Source of the DNA: Stictocephala bisonia
Lineage: Eukaryota; Arthropoda; Insecta; Hemiptera; Membracidae
Length of the DNA stretch: 64,000 nt
Assembly (NCBI GenBank): GCA_035578905.1
Contig: JAQJVL010001207.1
Location: 124,001 to 188,000, forward strand
Direction: 5' to 3'
Shown: piece by piece, positions 12,491 to 24,345 of the stretch
Layout: each line of letters starts with the position of its first letter
Position numbering within the stretch: the stretch's first letter is position 1
The notes under the pieces: model-generated
What the model was told of the DNA's origin: nothing
The model's input: the letters and a program-made list of their open reading frames with translations, nothing else
Databases searched by the model: none
Program-made: the position numbers and the translations under genes

Positions 12491-12538
<48 letters not shown>

Positions 12539-12809
12539 AAGTCATCAACACATGAATGACAAAAACGTTGATCTGCTAAATAATATATGTACAATGTTTT
12601 ATATGTATATAATAACTATGTAATGTTATCATATGGCTGCTAATTGATATGTAAGGTTTCTATAACAATTTTAGTAATTTTAACATATAGTTTTATGTTC
12701 TGATATAGCTGAGTAGGGTTGCGGGTGTAAAGGTAATGTTTTCAAATGATTATATAATTTGAAATCAAAATATTCAACAGTGAAAACAAAGTCAGTAAAT
12801 TGCAGGTAC
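12049..12809. other. AT-rich stretch with a 43 nt poly-A run
   Basis: No gene seen. A pure A run of 43 nt lies at 12494-12536. No LINE or SINE body is recognisable to its left, so I do not call it a retroposon tail. Confidence 0.5.
12494..12536. repeat. Poly(A) 43-mer
   Basis: Uninterrupted A homopolymer. It is either microsatellite growth or the tail of an unrecognised retroposon on the + strand. Confidence 0.95.
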
Positions 12810-12962
12810 TAAACTAGTTTATGGGTGGGTGTTGGGTCAATAGCACCGAAGTGCATGGGTGGACGGGTGGTCAATATCAGCATAATGTAAGCGTTGGTGT
12901 GTGGGTCAATACTACCATAGTGTATGAGTCGGCTGGTCGGTCAAAGGTTGGGTGGGTCAACC
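12810..12962. repeat. 36 bp minisatellite family, degenerate, G-rich strand on +
   Basis: About four degenerate units, read as tgggtgggt plus gggtcaatactaccatagtg. This is the complement orientation of the family core. The open frame of 60 codons here comes from the repeat. Confidence 0.8.
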
Positions 12963-14007
12963 TATATTTCCTAGTGATTTATAATTCCTTTCTAAAAAAA
13001 TAAGTCTTTAAAAAAATCTTAGCAAGCTATTGTTTATCTCTGAAAAAAGTTTGTAAAATAGATTACTTATTTAATTGTTAGTCCAGTGTGCATAGCCATT
13101 ACAATATTTATCAAATAATGTCAGTATGAGTACGAAACTGATAATATGCAACTAACGAGTGACTAAAATATAAGTTATATAACTGTTAATTAGATTTTTA
13201 TAATATGTAACAATACAGAAAACGTACCAAACAACGATAAGACGTGCTACAACAAAAGAAATATAACTGACAGAAGCCATATCAATGATAAAAGGAAACC
13301 GAATTATTAATAAAAATAACAAGCAATTAGTAAGTCAACTGTAACAATAAATGAATCCATTCAAAATTTCAAGCACTAAATATTACGGTTAGGAATGAAT
13401 TGATAAGGTGATGATATATTTCCCTTACATCTTACAATACAGGTAAGCTTGTTTAGGTGGAATTGTATGAGATGGCTAAAGCCCCATTCGTACTTTGCTT
13501 TTGTTCTAACACAGATCTAACCAGAAAATCATCTCCTATTTCCTCCTCCCATTCTTGTCCATATATACCATGTATGTAGGTGAAACAGTATTTGTGACCC
13601 ATATATTTATTTATTAGAAATAGTCTGTGAAACTCTAATAAATGGGAAGTATACAGGTCAATTACTATGTATAGAAAAAATCCATAATGAGTATAAAATG
13701 CGGAAATATTTTTTGAATTTTATTTAGTTGGTCTGTTTTTTATAAAGGTTATAAATTTTTCCGAATACTTGTATTGAATTTAATGTTTGTGAATTATTAA
13801 ATAGTAAGTAGTTTCCGTCACCGTCAAACGACTCTGGTACGTATTAAAACTATTTCACGATAAAAACCAGCTGTATCTAGAAATTACCTAGTCGTATTTC
13901 AAAAGTCTTTTACTATTAGTACTTGTTTTAGACTATAAATAGCGCCCCTACGCAGTTATTTATACTGTGTATGGGTGAAATATTTCACTACTTCATGTTG
14001 AATTAAA
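12963..14007. other. AT-rich stretch without a recognisable gene
   Basis: No supported feature between two minisatellite blocks. Confidence 0.5.
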
Positions 14008-15020
14008 ATACACGTACAGTGATACTAATCCACACATACACGTATACTGACACAACCGCACATACATAAATGTACTATCATACTGATTCACCTGCACACC
14101 CATACACCTACTGTGATAGTGACCTACCCGCCCACCTATATACGTACAGTGGTAATGACCAACTCGCAGACCCATACACGTACTATGATACTGACCCACC
14201 CACCCACACATACACGTACAGTGATACTGATCCACCCATTTACGTTTACTGACCCAATCGCACACCGTACCCATAAATGTACTGTCATAATGATTCACCC
14301 GCACACCCATACACCTACTGTGATAGTGACCTACCCGCCCACCTATATACGTACAGTGGTAATGACCAACTCGCAGACCCATACACGTACTATGATACTG
14401 ACCCACCCACCCACACATACACGTACAGTGATACTGATCCACCCATACACGTTTACTGACCCAATCGCACACCGTACCCATAAATGTACTGTCATAATGA
14501 TTCACCCGCACACCCATACTCCTACTGTGATAGTGACCTACCCGCCCACCTATATACGTACAGTGGTAATGACCAACTCGCAGACCCATACACGTACTAT
14601 GATACTGACCCACCCACCCACACATACACGTACATTGATACTGATCCACCCATACACGTATACTGACCCAACCGCACACCGTACCCATAAATGTACTGTC
14701 ATAATGATTCACCCGCACACCCATACACCTACTGTGATAGTGACCTACCCGCCCACCTATATACGTACAGTGGTAATGACCAACTCGCAGACCCATACAC
14801 GTACTATGATACTGACCCACCCACCCACACATACACGTACATTGATACTGATCCACCCATACACGTATACTGACCCAACCGCACACCGTACCCATAAATG
14901 TACTGTCATAATGATTCACCCGCACACCCATACACCTACTGTAATACTGAACTACCCACCACCTAAACACGTACTCATTTAATGACCAACTCGCATACTT
15001 ATACACGTACAGTGTTACTG
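14008..15020. repeat. 207 bp higher-order minisatellite array
   Basis: Built from units of about 34-36 bp of the same family (core tacacgtacagtgatactga and variants). Six consecutive variant units form a 207 bp block that repeats about four and a half times: equivalent positions lie at about 14070, 14277, 14484 and 14691. Blocks are very similar, so they arose by recent amplification of the six-unit block. Because 207 is divisible by three and the units lack stops, a 289-codon open frame on + and a 337-codon frame on - span the array. Neither is protein-like, being dominated by T/H/P or by W/V/G/H/Y periodicity. Confidence 0.95.
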
Positions 15021-15129
15021 AAATTGCTATGCTCTATGTGGAAGACTAGGTGGATGGTACAGAAAATTGGTACATATAAGAAATGAACAATAACAATAAA
15101 AAGTAAGATTATAAATGTGGATTCTGTTC

Positions 15130-15275
15130 TACAAGGGTGGCTGGGTGGATAAATATCACTGTGGGTGGGTAGGTGAGTCAACACCACTGACGTGTAAGGG
15201 TAGATCAATACAACTGTACGAGAATGGCTAGGTGGGTGGCCTTGTATGGATGAGCCCAATACCACCGTTATCAAT
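15130..15275. repeat. 36 bp minisatellite family, degenerate, opposite orientation
   Basis: Units such as gtgggtgggtaggtgagtca and gggtggcc lie in complement orientation relative to the adjacent array at 14008-15020. About 110 bp of unrelated AT-rich DNA separates the two, so they face each other as an imperfect inverted arrangement. Confidence 0.7.
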
Positions 15276-17055
15276 TCTAAGCAGTGTTCTTTAACTTGTT
15301 AAGAAATAATGGTACTTTTTAAAATGAAAAATTATTTGTGAGAAACTCATTTCTAAACACTCCTAAACTGTAAGACTCGATATGATACTTTGTTGACATA
15401 TTATCAATAGGCAATTTGTACTTCGTGGGGATCATTGTAAATTTTTTGCTGTACTAAAATTTGTATTCTGAAATGCTCAGTTTCTTGTACCTGAATAGGT
15501 GAGATTAATTTGTATAAAACACCAAACACTTTATGGAATATGAACCAAACAATTCGAATATATATTATATTGATATGAATACTCTATGTTACTAAACTAT
15601 TTTACCATAAATACAAAACAGTACATGGGCAGCTGTCAATAATACGTCTAATCAGCCTAAGAATACAACATAATGAACTGTAACACACAATATACGTAAA
15701 CGTACAGCACGTAGTCATCGAACATTCTTCTTCAAATCAAACATAACATGACAATCATATTTATCAAGAGAAAAAGTTTAGTTATTTATAATATGTATGT
15801 GTATATTCCTACAAAACCAACCGTAACGTTTAATTATAAGACTATAAAAAAATTAACAAACATTTCTAATGTTAGGTTAAAACCGTTATCTCCCTTGGAA
15901 AATGTATTTAATGTATTCCACACTAATTTAAATGTAATTTTTTAAATAATTTTTAATTGTTAATTATGTAATTAACATAATAAAATAACATTTCATAATA
16001 TTCCTTTAACACTACGCTGAGAAAAATTATGCGAGTTATTATACTTTACTTCTAACATGCTTGTTTATTAACTGTATTCGACTTTTTTTCTTTTTTTAAG
16101 GGGCTCACTTGAGGTCTGAAAACATGCCAAGCGTTACACAGTCAAGGCGTATTCACTTGTACTATCAATAGATATATTTTGTTCTTCAAATTTGATTTAT
16201 ACGTGTAAATAAACTTACACAACTTCAATTTTATACAAAATAGGAGGAAAGGTAAGGATTTTCTTAAATTTATAATATTTTAAAAGGTTAATTGTCTGTA
16301 TTTTTAACTTGGAAAGTATGTCAAAATAAAATATCAATCACGAGTGAACTATTTCACGTCCCGTTATTTTATTTCCTAAGCACATACATAATGTATACTG
16401 CTCAAACATTGCGGGCTAGTAACTCTGCTTTTGTATAACCCCAAACTTCAAGTAAAATGCTTTGTTTCCGATTGAAGTTGATAACAATAAACAATACCCG
16501 GGAAAGTGCTCCAAGCCATCAAACTTTCATGGTTTCAGTGTTATTATATGAAGTAGACTCTTTATTGTGAAATGTTTTACGAAATAATAATGGAAAATTG
16601 GATACTTTTTATACCATTAATACTGGGACAATAACAATGGCAGCTATTTTCTGATTACTGTAACAAATAGGAAACTCCCGTTATTATAACAGCGTTTTTA
16701 TTTGTTCCAATTAGGGACCACTCACTAATTTTCTAAGTGGGGATTTAAATTGCATAAGTATACCACTATCATATTAAAGTTAAAGTTAAATATAACAATA
16801 TCGTGACGTCACGTTAAATCTTGAAGTCTACACCGCCCACATCACTGGAAAACTTGGCATACTTTTCACTTCATGTAAACACATATAAATATGTTCTCGT
16901 AGCCCTTATCCCTAAAGATTCCCACACAAAATAAACCATTAATGACCCAACTTACAGAGGGTATAAAAATATAACTGTCACATTGGCAATGTCTTGACCT
17001 AAAAATTTCTAGTAAAAAGACAACTATTGACCAAACCAAGAAACATTATTCAATA
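15276..17055. other. AT-rich stretch without a recognisable gene
   Basis: No supported gene or repeat. A 65-codon open frame at 15748-15945 has no motif and AT-driven composition (I, K, N, F), so I reject it. Confidence 0.45.
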
Positions 17056-17059
17056 TTAC

Positions 17060-17500
17060 TAATTATCAAGACGCTGATCATAGGGATATGGCCGAATATG
17101 AGGGGCGAATGAGTGTGATGAGTGTAAATGAACGAGTGTAGTCATTGTTACTAACTAAGGTCGATTATTCCTCACAAAGAGTCATTTATGAATAGGCTAA
17201 TTTTTAGAGAAATTAAGGGACAGCAAGTTTAATAAGTAGAATCCGAACCAAGTAATATTGGTCTGCTTTTCATCTAACTGTCAGCCCTCCTCCATTACAA
17301 CATCCAGACCCTGAATACCACCCAACATGTACAACCCAGACAAATCTAGTAGTGCCCACATCGATGGCAATCACTGAGCGGGCGTTAGGTCGGTATTAAC
17401 AGAACTGAGCATAGAACAGAATCTATCGCCTACAATTACCACAAAACTTTGTCCCCAAGTGGGTTACAACATTGTGCCACTAGTACTGGCATGAACAATT
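17060..17500 (-). repeat. SINE-A, near full length
   Basis: Reading the minus strand, the head starts near gtactagtggcacaatgttg and proceeds through the family landmarks acatgttgggtggtattca and ttggttcggattctac to the tail ending close to gatcagcgtcttgata. It is a single copy rather than an inverted pair, which shows that the family also inserts singly. It is a good reference copy for building the consensus. Confidence 0.8.
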
Positions 17501-18394
17501 CAACAAATACATGTCTAATTAATTATTTCTGCATAAATATTTACCTCGACAAACCGTACTACACATAGAAACGTCTAATTGATCTTTGGGAAAAACCTTA
17601 TATTTATTTTAACACGAGTTGAAATACATTCATGTCATAAAGTTCATGCCCAAACATGCAAATTGACTTATTAACATTATGTGGACACATTACGATAATG
17701 TCGCCTCTTTTAACGACACGCCATCAAGGCCTAAGTGATGTAGGTTCATAAACCTATAAGATGCGAGGTTGTGAGTAAATTACGGTTGATAATATTAAAT
17801 ACTGTATGATGCTTCTTTGAGGCAGTTTGTTAACGTTTTAAACATTACCATTTTGCGTTATCCATATCCAACAATTTCCTCCAAATAATTGTTAAATTGT
17901 TGAGTATTAGAAGATAGGGCATACGTATTTCGTTTGCAATGTTATTTATATTAATTGGGGTAAATTATTTTTATTTTTAATCCTTTGCAACAAGGGCCAT
18001 CTGGAGTAGAAATATAGTGTGTCGTTAGAGTGGATACACCAGATGGTGCTAGCATGCATAGGTGAGGCTAACACCATCCATTAGTTGTCTGTCGGTGTAC
18101 TCACTTTAAAATAGATGTGCAAATATTTTAACTCTTTTTGAAAATTGAAATTTTTTGTGCAGATTTTAAATTAATCAAGTAATTAAAATTAGTTTTTATA
18201 AAATTTAAAATGTTTAGTGTAAAATTTATTCAGAAAATAAGTAATATTTGATTACAGCATTTTAGATTTTAAACATAACAAAAATAATTTTTATTTAAAA
18301 GGTTATGATAATAAATTTAATTTAAATCATATTTAGGCCCATTTCTGCTATATAATGTTTATTGGTTTAATCTTGCAGTATTATTGACATAGTG
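17501..18394. other. AT-rich stretch with one hairpin
   Basis: Without gene signals apart from the imperfect hairpin at 18030-18104, listed separately. Confidence 0.5.
18030..18104. repeat. Imperfect hairpin, MITE-like or foldback remnant
   Basis: The inner stem ATGGTGCTAGC (18043-18053) pairs with GCTAACACCAT (18067-18077) with one mismatch across a 13 nt loop. The outer stem GTGGATACACC (18030-18040) pairs with GGTGTACTCAC (18094-18104) with two mismatches. The right side carries an extra 16 nt internal segment. It might be a small foldback remnant; a microRNA-like precursor is possible but less likely given the large bulge. Confidence 0.45.
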
Positions 18395-18715
18395 TTGTAA
18401 TTCAGCTACCTTAAGTTAGAGAGATTGAATAGTAAGAAGCGAGAATTATGAACACAGCTTTTTAACTTGAATGGGTGATCACTCAATGGTCACCATCATC
18501 ATTTGGATACTACTAGATAAATTCTGAGTTCGTATATTGAGTGGTAAGCACTGATAGGTTTACATATTGGAAGAAAACTTAAAGATGTAAATCAGTAAAA
18601 AACACTTAGAAAAAGCATACATATTCACACGCGTGGTTCAAAATACCCGGCAAACTAGATGGATAAACTTTTAACTTTGCTAGTCATTTAGCCATTTCAC
18701 CCTTTTTGAAAGTAA
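18395..18715 (+). repeat. SINE-A copy, strongly diverged
   Basis: The head-like gtgttgtaattcagctacct (compare gctgtaacacagctac), actcaatggtcaccatcat, ggatactactagata, tattgagtggtaagcactg and cacgcgtggttcaaaat follow in family order. The tail domain is lost after about 18700. Confidence 0.55.
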
Positions 18716-20261
18716 GTTGTTTTTGGTGTGGTAGCAAGACTTGACAGGTCACTAACATTCACGCTAAACCATAACTTGTCTTCTCATTGTCCTATAACAA
18801 ATTTAGAATACCATAATTTTATAGTTTAAGTTTCTCTTTCAGTAAGAAAATTTTTAATTTACATAACTAACATATCGTTTACAGATATTTTGGCAATTTC
18901 AGGGATTTGAAACACCACACTATTATTGATAATGAGATTAATTCAAGTTGAATGAGTAGTAAAGTATTAAAAACTGAAAAAGTCATTAACTAGACGTCTA
19001 TGTTTGGAAATAAGGCAAACTGTAATACGTAGTGAAATAACATGGAATGTACAACTTTTTAAATTTTTTTATTTATACTGAACATTTTACAATGAAACCA
19101 AATTACTTAATTTATATTTTCGTATTAAATTTATAATTTTGAAATACACGGTTATATAAAGTGTTTATGATGGTTATCCCTGTGTTAACCTATGAGCATA
19201 AACTTATTTAAATAAGTCTATAAGTATATAAAAGCCTCTAGTAACTAATAAAAAGATAAGAAACTTTAAGGAATAGAAGAGAAATTGTTATGGCTCTTTT
19301 AACTAATCTTGAATATTAATCGTGATCTAGATGGAAGGTTGTTAAAACATTGTTTTTAAAATAATAACGATGTTTAAGAGATAATTACAAAAACGTTTAC
19401 CAAATGACTTTTGAGCTCCTAATTGATAATCGATTGTTAAACACGAGTGAAACAACAGCTGTTTACAGAGGAGTACAACTCAGATCGTTATTCAGTTAGT
19501 TACATTTTAAGAGCATCAAAATTTTAAACTTTATAGGTTAGTAACTAAAAACTAAGCACATTTATTTTTATTACTATTTTACACTGTTTTATAATTTTTT
19601 TGAGCGAAGTGAAGTATTGTTTAAAGCGTACGTATAAATCGATCTTAGCTACATACTATATAGGTTATGTACATTTTTAATAAACATTCTAGATTTAACT
19701 GAAACATTTTACTCTAAGTTAAGTAGCATTACAGCGGGTTTATTTATGATAGCATACAATTATGAATAATTGGTGAAAACTACCACATTTAAGTTTTTGT
19801 CCAGTGCTTTCCATTGAAGATTTTTATTATATAACATTCGTTATATATTTGTTTTAACTTTTAATGTTGTATTATTTTACAAAAATTAGTTATTCACTTG
19901 TGTTTGTATATATTACAACGTGTCCCCGATTGTTTAGTCATTATTATAAATTATCAAAGACATTGTTTAAATTCATTGTTAGTTACACGAAAGATGAGAG
20001 TATATGTTTGAATGTGGTTGTTTTATGTCCTCCCCCAATTTTTAAGTTATAGAATAAATGATAACATTATATAATTTGCATGCTTACCCACAATTTTTAA
20101 AACCCTGAAATAGCTAACATTAATGTTGTAAGTATTGCTTTTTCTTGTAAATTAATTTAAGCTTGATAGCATATTTTAAATAATCTTATAATCTAACAAA
20201 TTATATTTTTGAAACAAGTCAACGTAAAATGATTACAAACGCTTATTCAGAACTGGTTTTA
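18716..20261. other. AT-rich stretch without a recognisable gene
   Basis: No supported feature. A 62-codon open frame near 19864 lacks motifs. Confidence 0.45.
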
Positions 20262-20696
20262 CTTACGTCTGTTTAACGTTTGGAAGCCGTCAGCTGATGT
20301 CTCTTTGTAGTCTTCAGTGTGGATCAGCTAGTAGTCGTCTTCGTGCACACTCAACAACCACGTCGCGCACTGGAAGGTAACTGACTTACTTACTGACTCA
20401 CTCAACTCACTGATTCCTAGAGCCCCTTGTGGAGGGGGCCTGTCTTATCGCCAGCCGATACCGGCGAAATGCGGATTGTCTTCCAGGACTGGGGAAGTCC
20501 TCCAAAGACCCCTCTCCCTTCCCGTATATCCCCACCATAATAGTTAGTTTGTTGTGATAAAAAAGCTCAAGGTTGAATCAACTGTTGGGTTCATAAGTCG
20601 GCATTCCGTACGTCGCCCGATGTGTGTAAACAGCTGTCTGTGACAATCGTAACATACCGCATTGTCGTGCACTGTTACGACTGTTAAACATGGCAT
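20262..20696. other. GC-richer island of unknown nature
   Basis: It contrasts with its AT-rich surroundings. It contains a TGAC/TTAC-rich microsatellite-like stretch (about 20380-20415) and a block at 20418-20540 that is open on + for about 45 codons without an ATG. The left boundary reads, on the minus strand, acgtaagt, which resembles a 5' splice donor. It could be an untranslated or lncRNA exon on the minus strand, or an unrecognised transposon segment. No domain is recognised and I cannot choose between these. Confidence 0.35.
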
Positions 20697-20736
20697 AAAG
20701 ATATACTTACTGTTCATATACTGTAAGTATATCTTT
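20697..20736. repeat. Perfect 14 bp inverted repeat
   Basis: AAAGATATACTTAC (20697-20710) pairs perfectly with GTAAGTATATCTTT (20723-20736) across a 12 nt spacer. It sits exactly at the right edge of the GC-richer island and may mark the end of an element. Confidence 0.7.
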
Positions 20737-20950
20737 TTGTATATATGTATTCATATACATAATAATACACAACGTACGTGTTTGTTCACGTCATTTACAA
20801 GCCCATTTTTATGTTTCTTATTTTTATAACATTAAAACATTATTATTTTGTTCAATACAAATCGTTTTAAACTACCTTAAAGTAATATGGTTTTACTGCA
20901 AGCTATTAACACTTCAGGTATATTAAAGTTGTTTTGAAAATATTAACCAT

Positions 20951-21007
20951 ATGGTGGTAATGACCCTCACACCCACCCACATGTGTACGGTGGTGATAGC
21001 CCCCCCA

Positions 21008-21056
<49 letters not shown>

Positions 21057-21450
21057 GTGATGAACTATCCACCCACCTATACGTGCACGGTGCTGACGAC
21101 CCACCTACCCAACCACACATGTACGTTTATGATCACGAATCCTCCAACCGTATATATACAGTTTTATGACTTTCCTACCAATCATACACGTATAATGGTG
21201 GCAACCCTCTCACCAACAATACACGCACAATTGGGATGATCCTCTCACCAATCCATGCACGTACGGTTAAGATGACTCTCTTACTAACCCATACACGTAC
21301 AGTTGTAATGACCCTCCCACCAACCCATACACGTATGGTTGTAATGACCCTCCCACCAAGCCATACATGTACGGTGGTCATGACTATCCCACCAACCCAT
21401 ATACATACAGTGGTGATGACCCTCTAACCAACCCTACATGTAAGTTTGTA
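20951..21450. repeat. 36 bp minisatellite family with embedded (AT)n
   Basis: About a dozen units of 36 bp, typically acggttgtaatgaccctccc plus accaacccatacacgt. A run of about 22 AT dinucleotides (21010-21053) sits within the second unit, apparently grown from the unit's own acgcatata. Open frames of 61-72 codons on both strands are artefacts of the stop-free unit. Confidence 0.9.
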
Positions 21451-22164
21451 ATGAACAACATTACCACGTCTGGTTCCCCCTTCATTAAATCTTTTAGCAT
21501 AATTATTAAATTACATCAATCTGCAAAAAATCTATAATTTCTTATCACAGCGTATCGCAATAGCCCTCTTATAAATAAGAGTTGTATTATGAGTCCAGAC
21601 CATTCTAAACAGGCTATAGAACAGCTTCTTCTGCATGTTACACTGATTAGTTCTTAACATAAATCTGTTTCCTTGGCGTTAAAGAAAAGTATAGAAATCT
21701 TAATCCATATTTTTGTGTATACAATTTTGAATAAATCTCAGTCAACCCTAAACAAATCTAACACATACTGAAAAGATAGTTTGAATATTTGTTAACCCAC
21801 TTTTCTTTAATAAAAATCAAACTACCCAGCGGTTTAAAATAAGTAACAATGAAATCAGGGGATTTAAGACAAACTGATGTACGCGAATTTCAATAATTTA
21901 TAAACAGCCATTTAAAATAATTTTCGAAAAGTAGGATATTTTGGTGTATATTTGAATACATGAAAATTCAGTTTACATGCAAATGTATCGATAAATTTAC
22001 TTCATATTTAGAAAACTAAAAAATGTTCAGAAGTAGTTAGCACATGAAATATGGCGAAATAGTTAATATAACAACCATGCGTATTGTGATGTAAGTTCCA
22101 ATAAGGTTATGAATGGGAAATGATTCAATACAGTATGGAGATGTTCAATTTATGCGGAACAAAA
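21451..22164. other. AT-rich stretch without a recognisable gene
   Basis: No supported feature. Confidence 0.5.
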
Positions 22165-22400
22165 ATATAGTTTCCATGTTGGGTGGTAGTTAGTGTTCAG
22201 AGAGTAGTATAGGGGGAGAACTGAGTATCAGACCATACTACATGTTTCACTTTTCACGTAAAGCTGTTGGACCCTTAGTTGCCCTGGCTATTCATAAATT
22301 GCCCTTTCTGAGTATAAGTCGAACTCAGTTAGTAACTAGAGAGCACAGATCACCCACACTCATCCCACAGTATCGGCATCTTATACCTAAGGGAATAAGA
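22165..22400 (+). repeat. SINE-A copy, 5'-truncated
   Basis: Starts at ccatgttgggtggtagttag and runs through cttttcacgtaaagctgttg and cttagttgccctggctatt to the tail (cactcatcccacagtatcgg). The 5' truncation is typical of retroposition. It ends where the coding-like tract at 22401 begins. Confidence 0.75.
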
Positions 22401-23535
22401 AAATATGAAAGTTCACTTCAGCTGGGATATAAACAGCTGCAATGCTAAAGTCAATAAGGGTAAATTTACCCACAGCCTCCCTTGTGTATGTGCCATTTGC
22501 AATATCATAAAATCTTGAAACTGGGTTATTGCAGCTGTCATTTGACTGTCGACAGAGCTTTTAGATTATCACTCTGCCTTGAATACAAAGAAAGAAGTAT
22601 TAAGCATATTATTAAAAACATTATGCATATAACCTCTACGAGCATAGCGGATGGTATTGTCAGTTATAAAATAGAAACACTTTGACCTATGTCATGAAGT
22701 TACTCTCCTGGGGGAATTTTACATTTTCAGTTTTATGAACAGGATAAGAGTGTCAATTTACCATATCAAGGCTGTGCAGGACCTTTTAAAGGATCATATA
22801 CGTTGTACGATACCTAAGGGGGCACTAGTAGACATTGTTAATGCTTCTATATTCAACATAAAGCCAATAAATTTGAAAGATAATGCATTCCCTTCAAGAT
22901 ATATTGGGATTTTGCAATATAAGCTTTACCGATGTCGTTAGGAAATTCCCTTAACTTATAATGGTAAACCTACATATGTTACATTATTCCCCAGAGATAG
23001 TTAATAAAATAAGTATAGTTGTAAATACTAAACAATGTATTTTCTGAATTACTTTAGGTGGTGCTTGAAAGTTCCAGACCTTTAGGAGCACTTTATCATA
23101 TTATGCATTGCATTGCAAATTATGACGCCCGGATTATTAATGTTAAAAAGAAGCTGTGGAAGATGTAATTAGAGATAATAAGAGGGTCATCATATCGATA
23201 GATAATCAATCACTGAAGTACCAGAAGACATTCCTTATCGCATTTGTCATTGTCACTGAATGTCATCAGAACATAAACGTGTATAAAAATCATGTCAATA
23301 TTTAGTTTTATATCACAAAATAGCTGCAGAGAAAATAATGACAACAACGATTGCTACCAGTATCAAGATAAACTTGCTTTTATCATTTCAGACACATAAT
23401 TTTAAAGATAGCATAGTAAGAGGGTTGTTGTTCATAAAAAAAATCACGATAAAAGCCCTAGCGATGCACAAAGCTATCCATAACCTATATTTATTGCATT
23501 CTTTTGTTAGTTTGTTAAATATTTTTACTTGACTA
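22401..23535 (+). pseudogene. Unrecognised degenerate coding tract
   Basis: I do not recognise the protein. On the + strand, successive segments read as protein-like peptides but in different frames and with in-frame stops. These are 22486-22685 (about 67 codons, Cys/His-containing start, then a basic helix-like stretch); 22678-23002 (containing KAVQDLLKDHIRC, IPKGALVDIVNASIFNIKP and FPSRYIGILQYK, one stop at about 22939, then EIPLTYNGKPTYVTLFPRDS); 23057-23170 (ESSRPLGALYHIMHCIANYD); and about 23270-23532 (KDSIVRGLLFIKKITIKALA and others). Third positions and amino-acid composition look less AT-driven than neighbouring chance frames. It may be a decayed transposon gene, an endogenous viral fragment or a retro-pseudogene. 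No catalytic motif is visible and I do not reconstruct an intact frame. Confidence 0.45.
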
Positions 23536-23794
23536 GTTTGGCGTTGTTTTTCTTGATTGTGTAAAGTATTTTTTCTAGTTAAGTTAGCAGTTAAAATGCG
23601 ATAGTTTCAAATCAAATCTGTTTAACTATAAAATGTGTTCATTACGATGACTCTAGTGATTTGTTTACGAAAAGTTTTTTCCGTCTCATATTTTACTTAC
23701 GTTAAAAACTACGTGATTATACAGCACTTGATCCTACAGTAGAACCTATAGTGTGTTTTGTACGAATACATATTTTTAAAAGAAACTACTATAC

Positions 23795-23982
23795 GAGTAC
23801 GACTGGGTGATACCACTCTTCTTGTATGGGTGGGCATCACATATCCGACATATGTTTTTGAAAAGAAAATTATGCCAACTGAAAAGCTTATTTTGGTGCA
23901 ATTTTTTACAGCATTTAAAAAAAAAATTTAATTCATTACTTTACCTACGTATATTACCCACCCATACACTTACAGTGGTGTT
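23795..23982. repeat. 36 bp minisatellite family, isolated units
   Basis: One G-rich unit at about 23795-23840 (gggtgataccactcttcttg, tatgggtggg) and one C-rich unit at 23945-23982 (acccacccatacacttacag, tggtg) in opposite orientation, separated by 105 bp of unrelated sequence. Confidence 0.6.
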
Positions 23983-24009
23983 ATCAGAACTTAAAATAAC
24001 TGTCAGTCA

Positions 24010-24345
24010 ACTGTGTAATTGGAGGTGGTAGCAAATGATCTACCTGTACTAATGAAGGTCTGCGACATCCCTCAAGCGGGGGCCACACACTATCGAGCGG
24101 AGCGCCAATATGAGCATTGATGGCATCATTTGGCCTAGCCAAGTGCCGAATCATTGGTCGCATCAAAGGAAAGTTAAGCTCAACGCTCGACTCGGAGTTG
24201 GTAGTCAGTGGTACTTTCGAAACATTCTGCAGCAATTCTCTTCTACTTTATGAACGCCTTAAGTGGAGTTCTGGTGAAGCTCATTATAATCTAGCGCGTG
24301 GTTTATCGTCCATGTATCGTTATTGTGAATCTATTATTTAGTGAT
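24010..24345. other. GC-richer island of unknown nature
   Basis: Distinct from its surroundings by GC and CpG content (ctatcgagcggagcgcc, gctcaacgctcgactcgg). Both strands have open frames: 84 codons on - at 23984-24235 and 75 codons on + at 24117-24341. No domain is recognised. It could be an exon, a transposon fragment or a retroposed transcript. I cannot favour a strand. Confidence 0.35.

Noticed and set aside
12494..12536. Poly(A) run as a processed-pseudogene tail
   Set aside because: No coding or SINE/LINE body could be recognised upstream, and no target-site duplication was seen.
13993..15006. Open frames of 337 codons (-) and 289 codons (+) over the 207 bp array
   Set aside because: They exist only because the repeat period is a multiple of three and the unit lacks stops. 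Composition is strictly periodic, both strands are open, and no start context or domain is visible.
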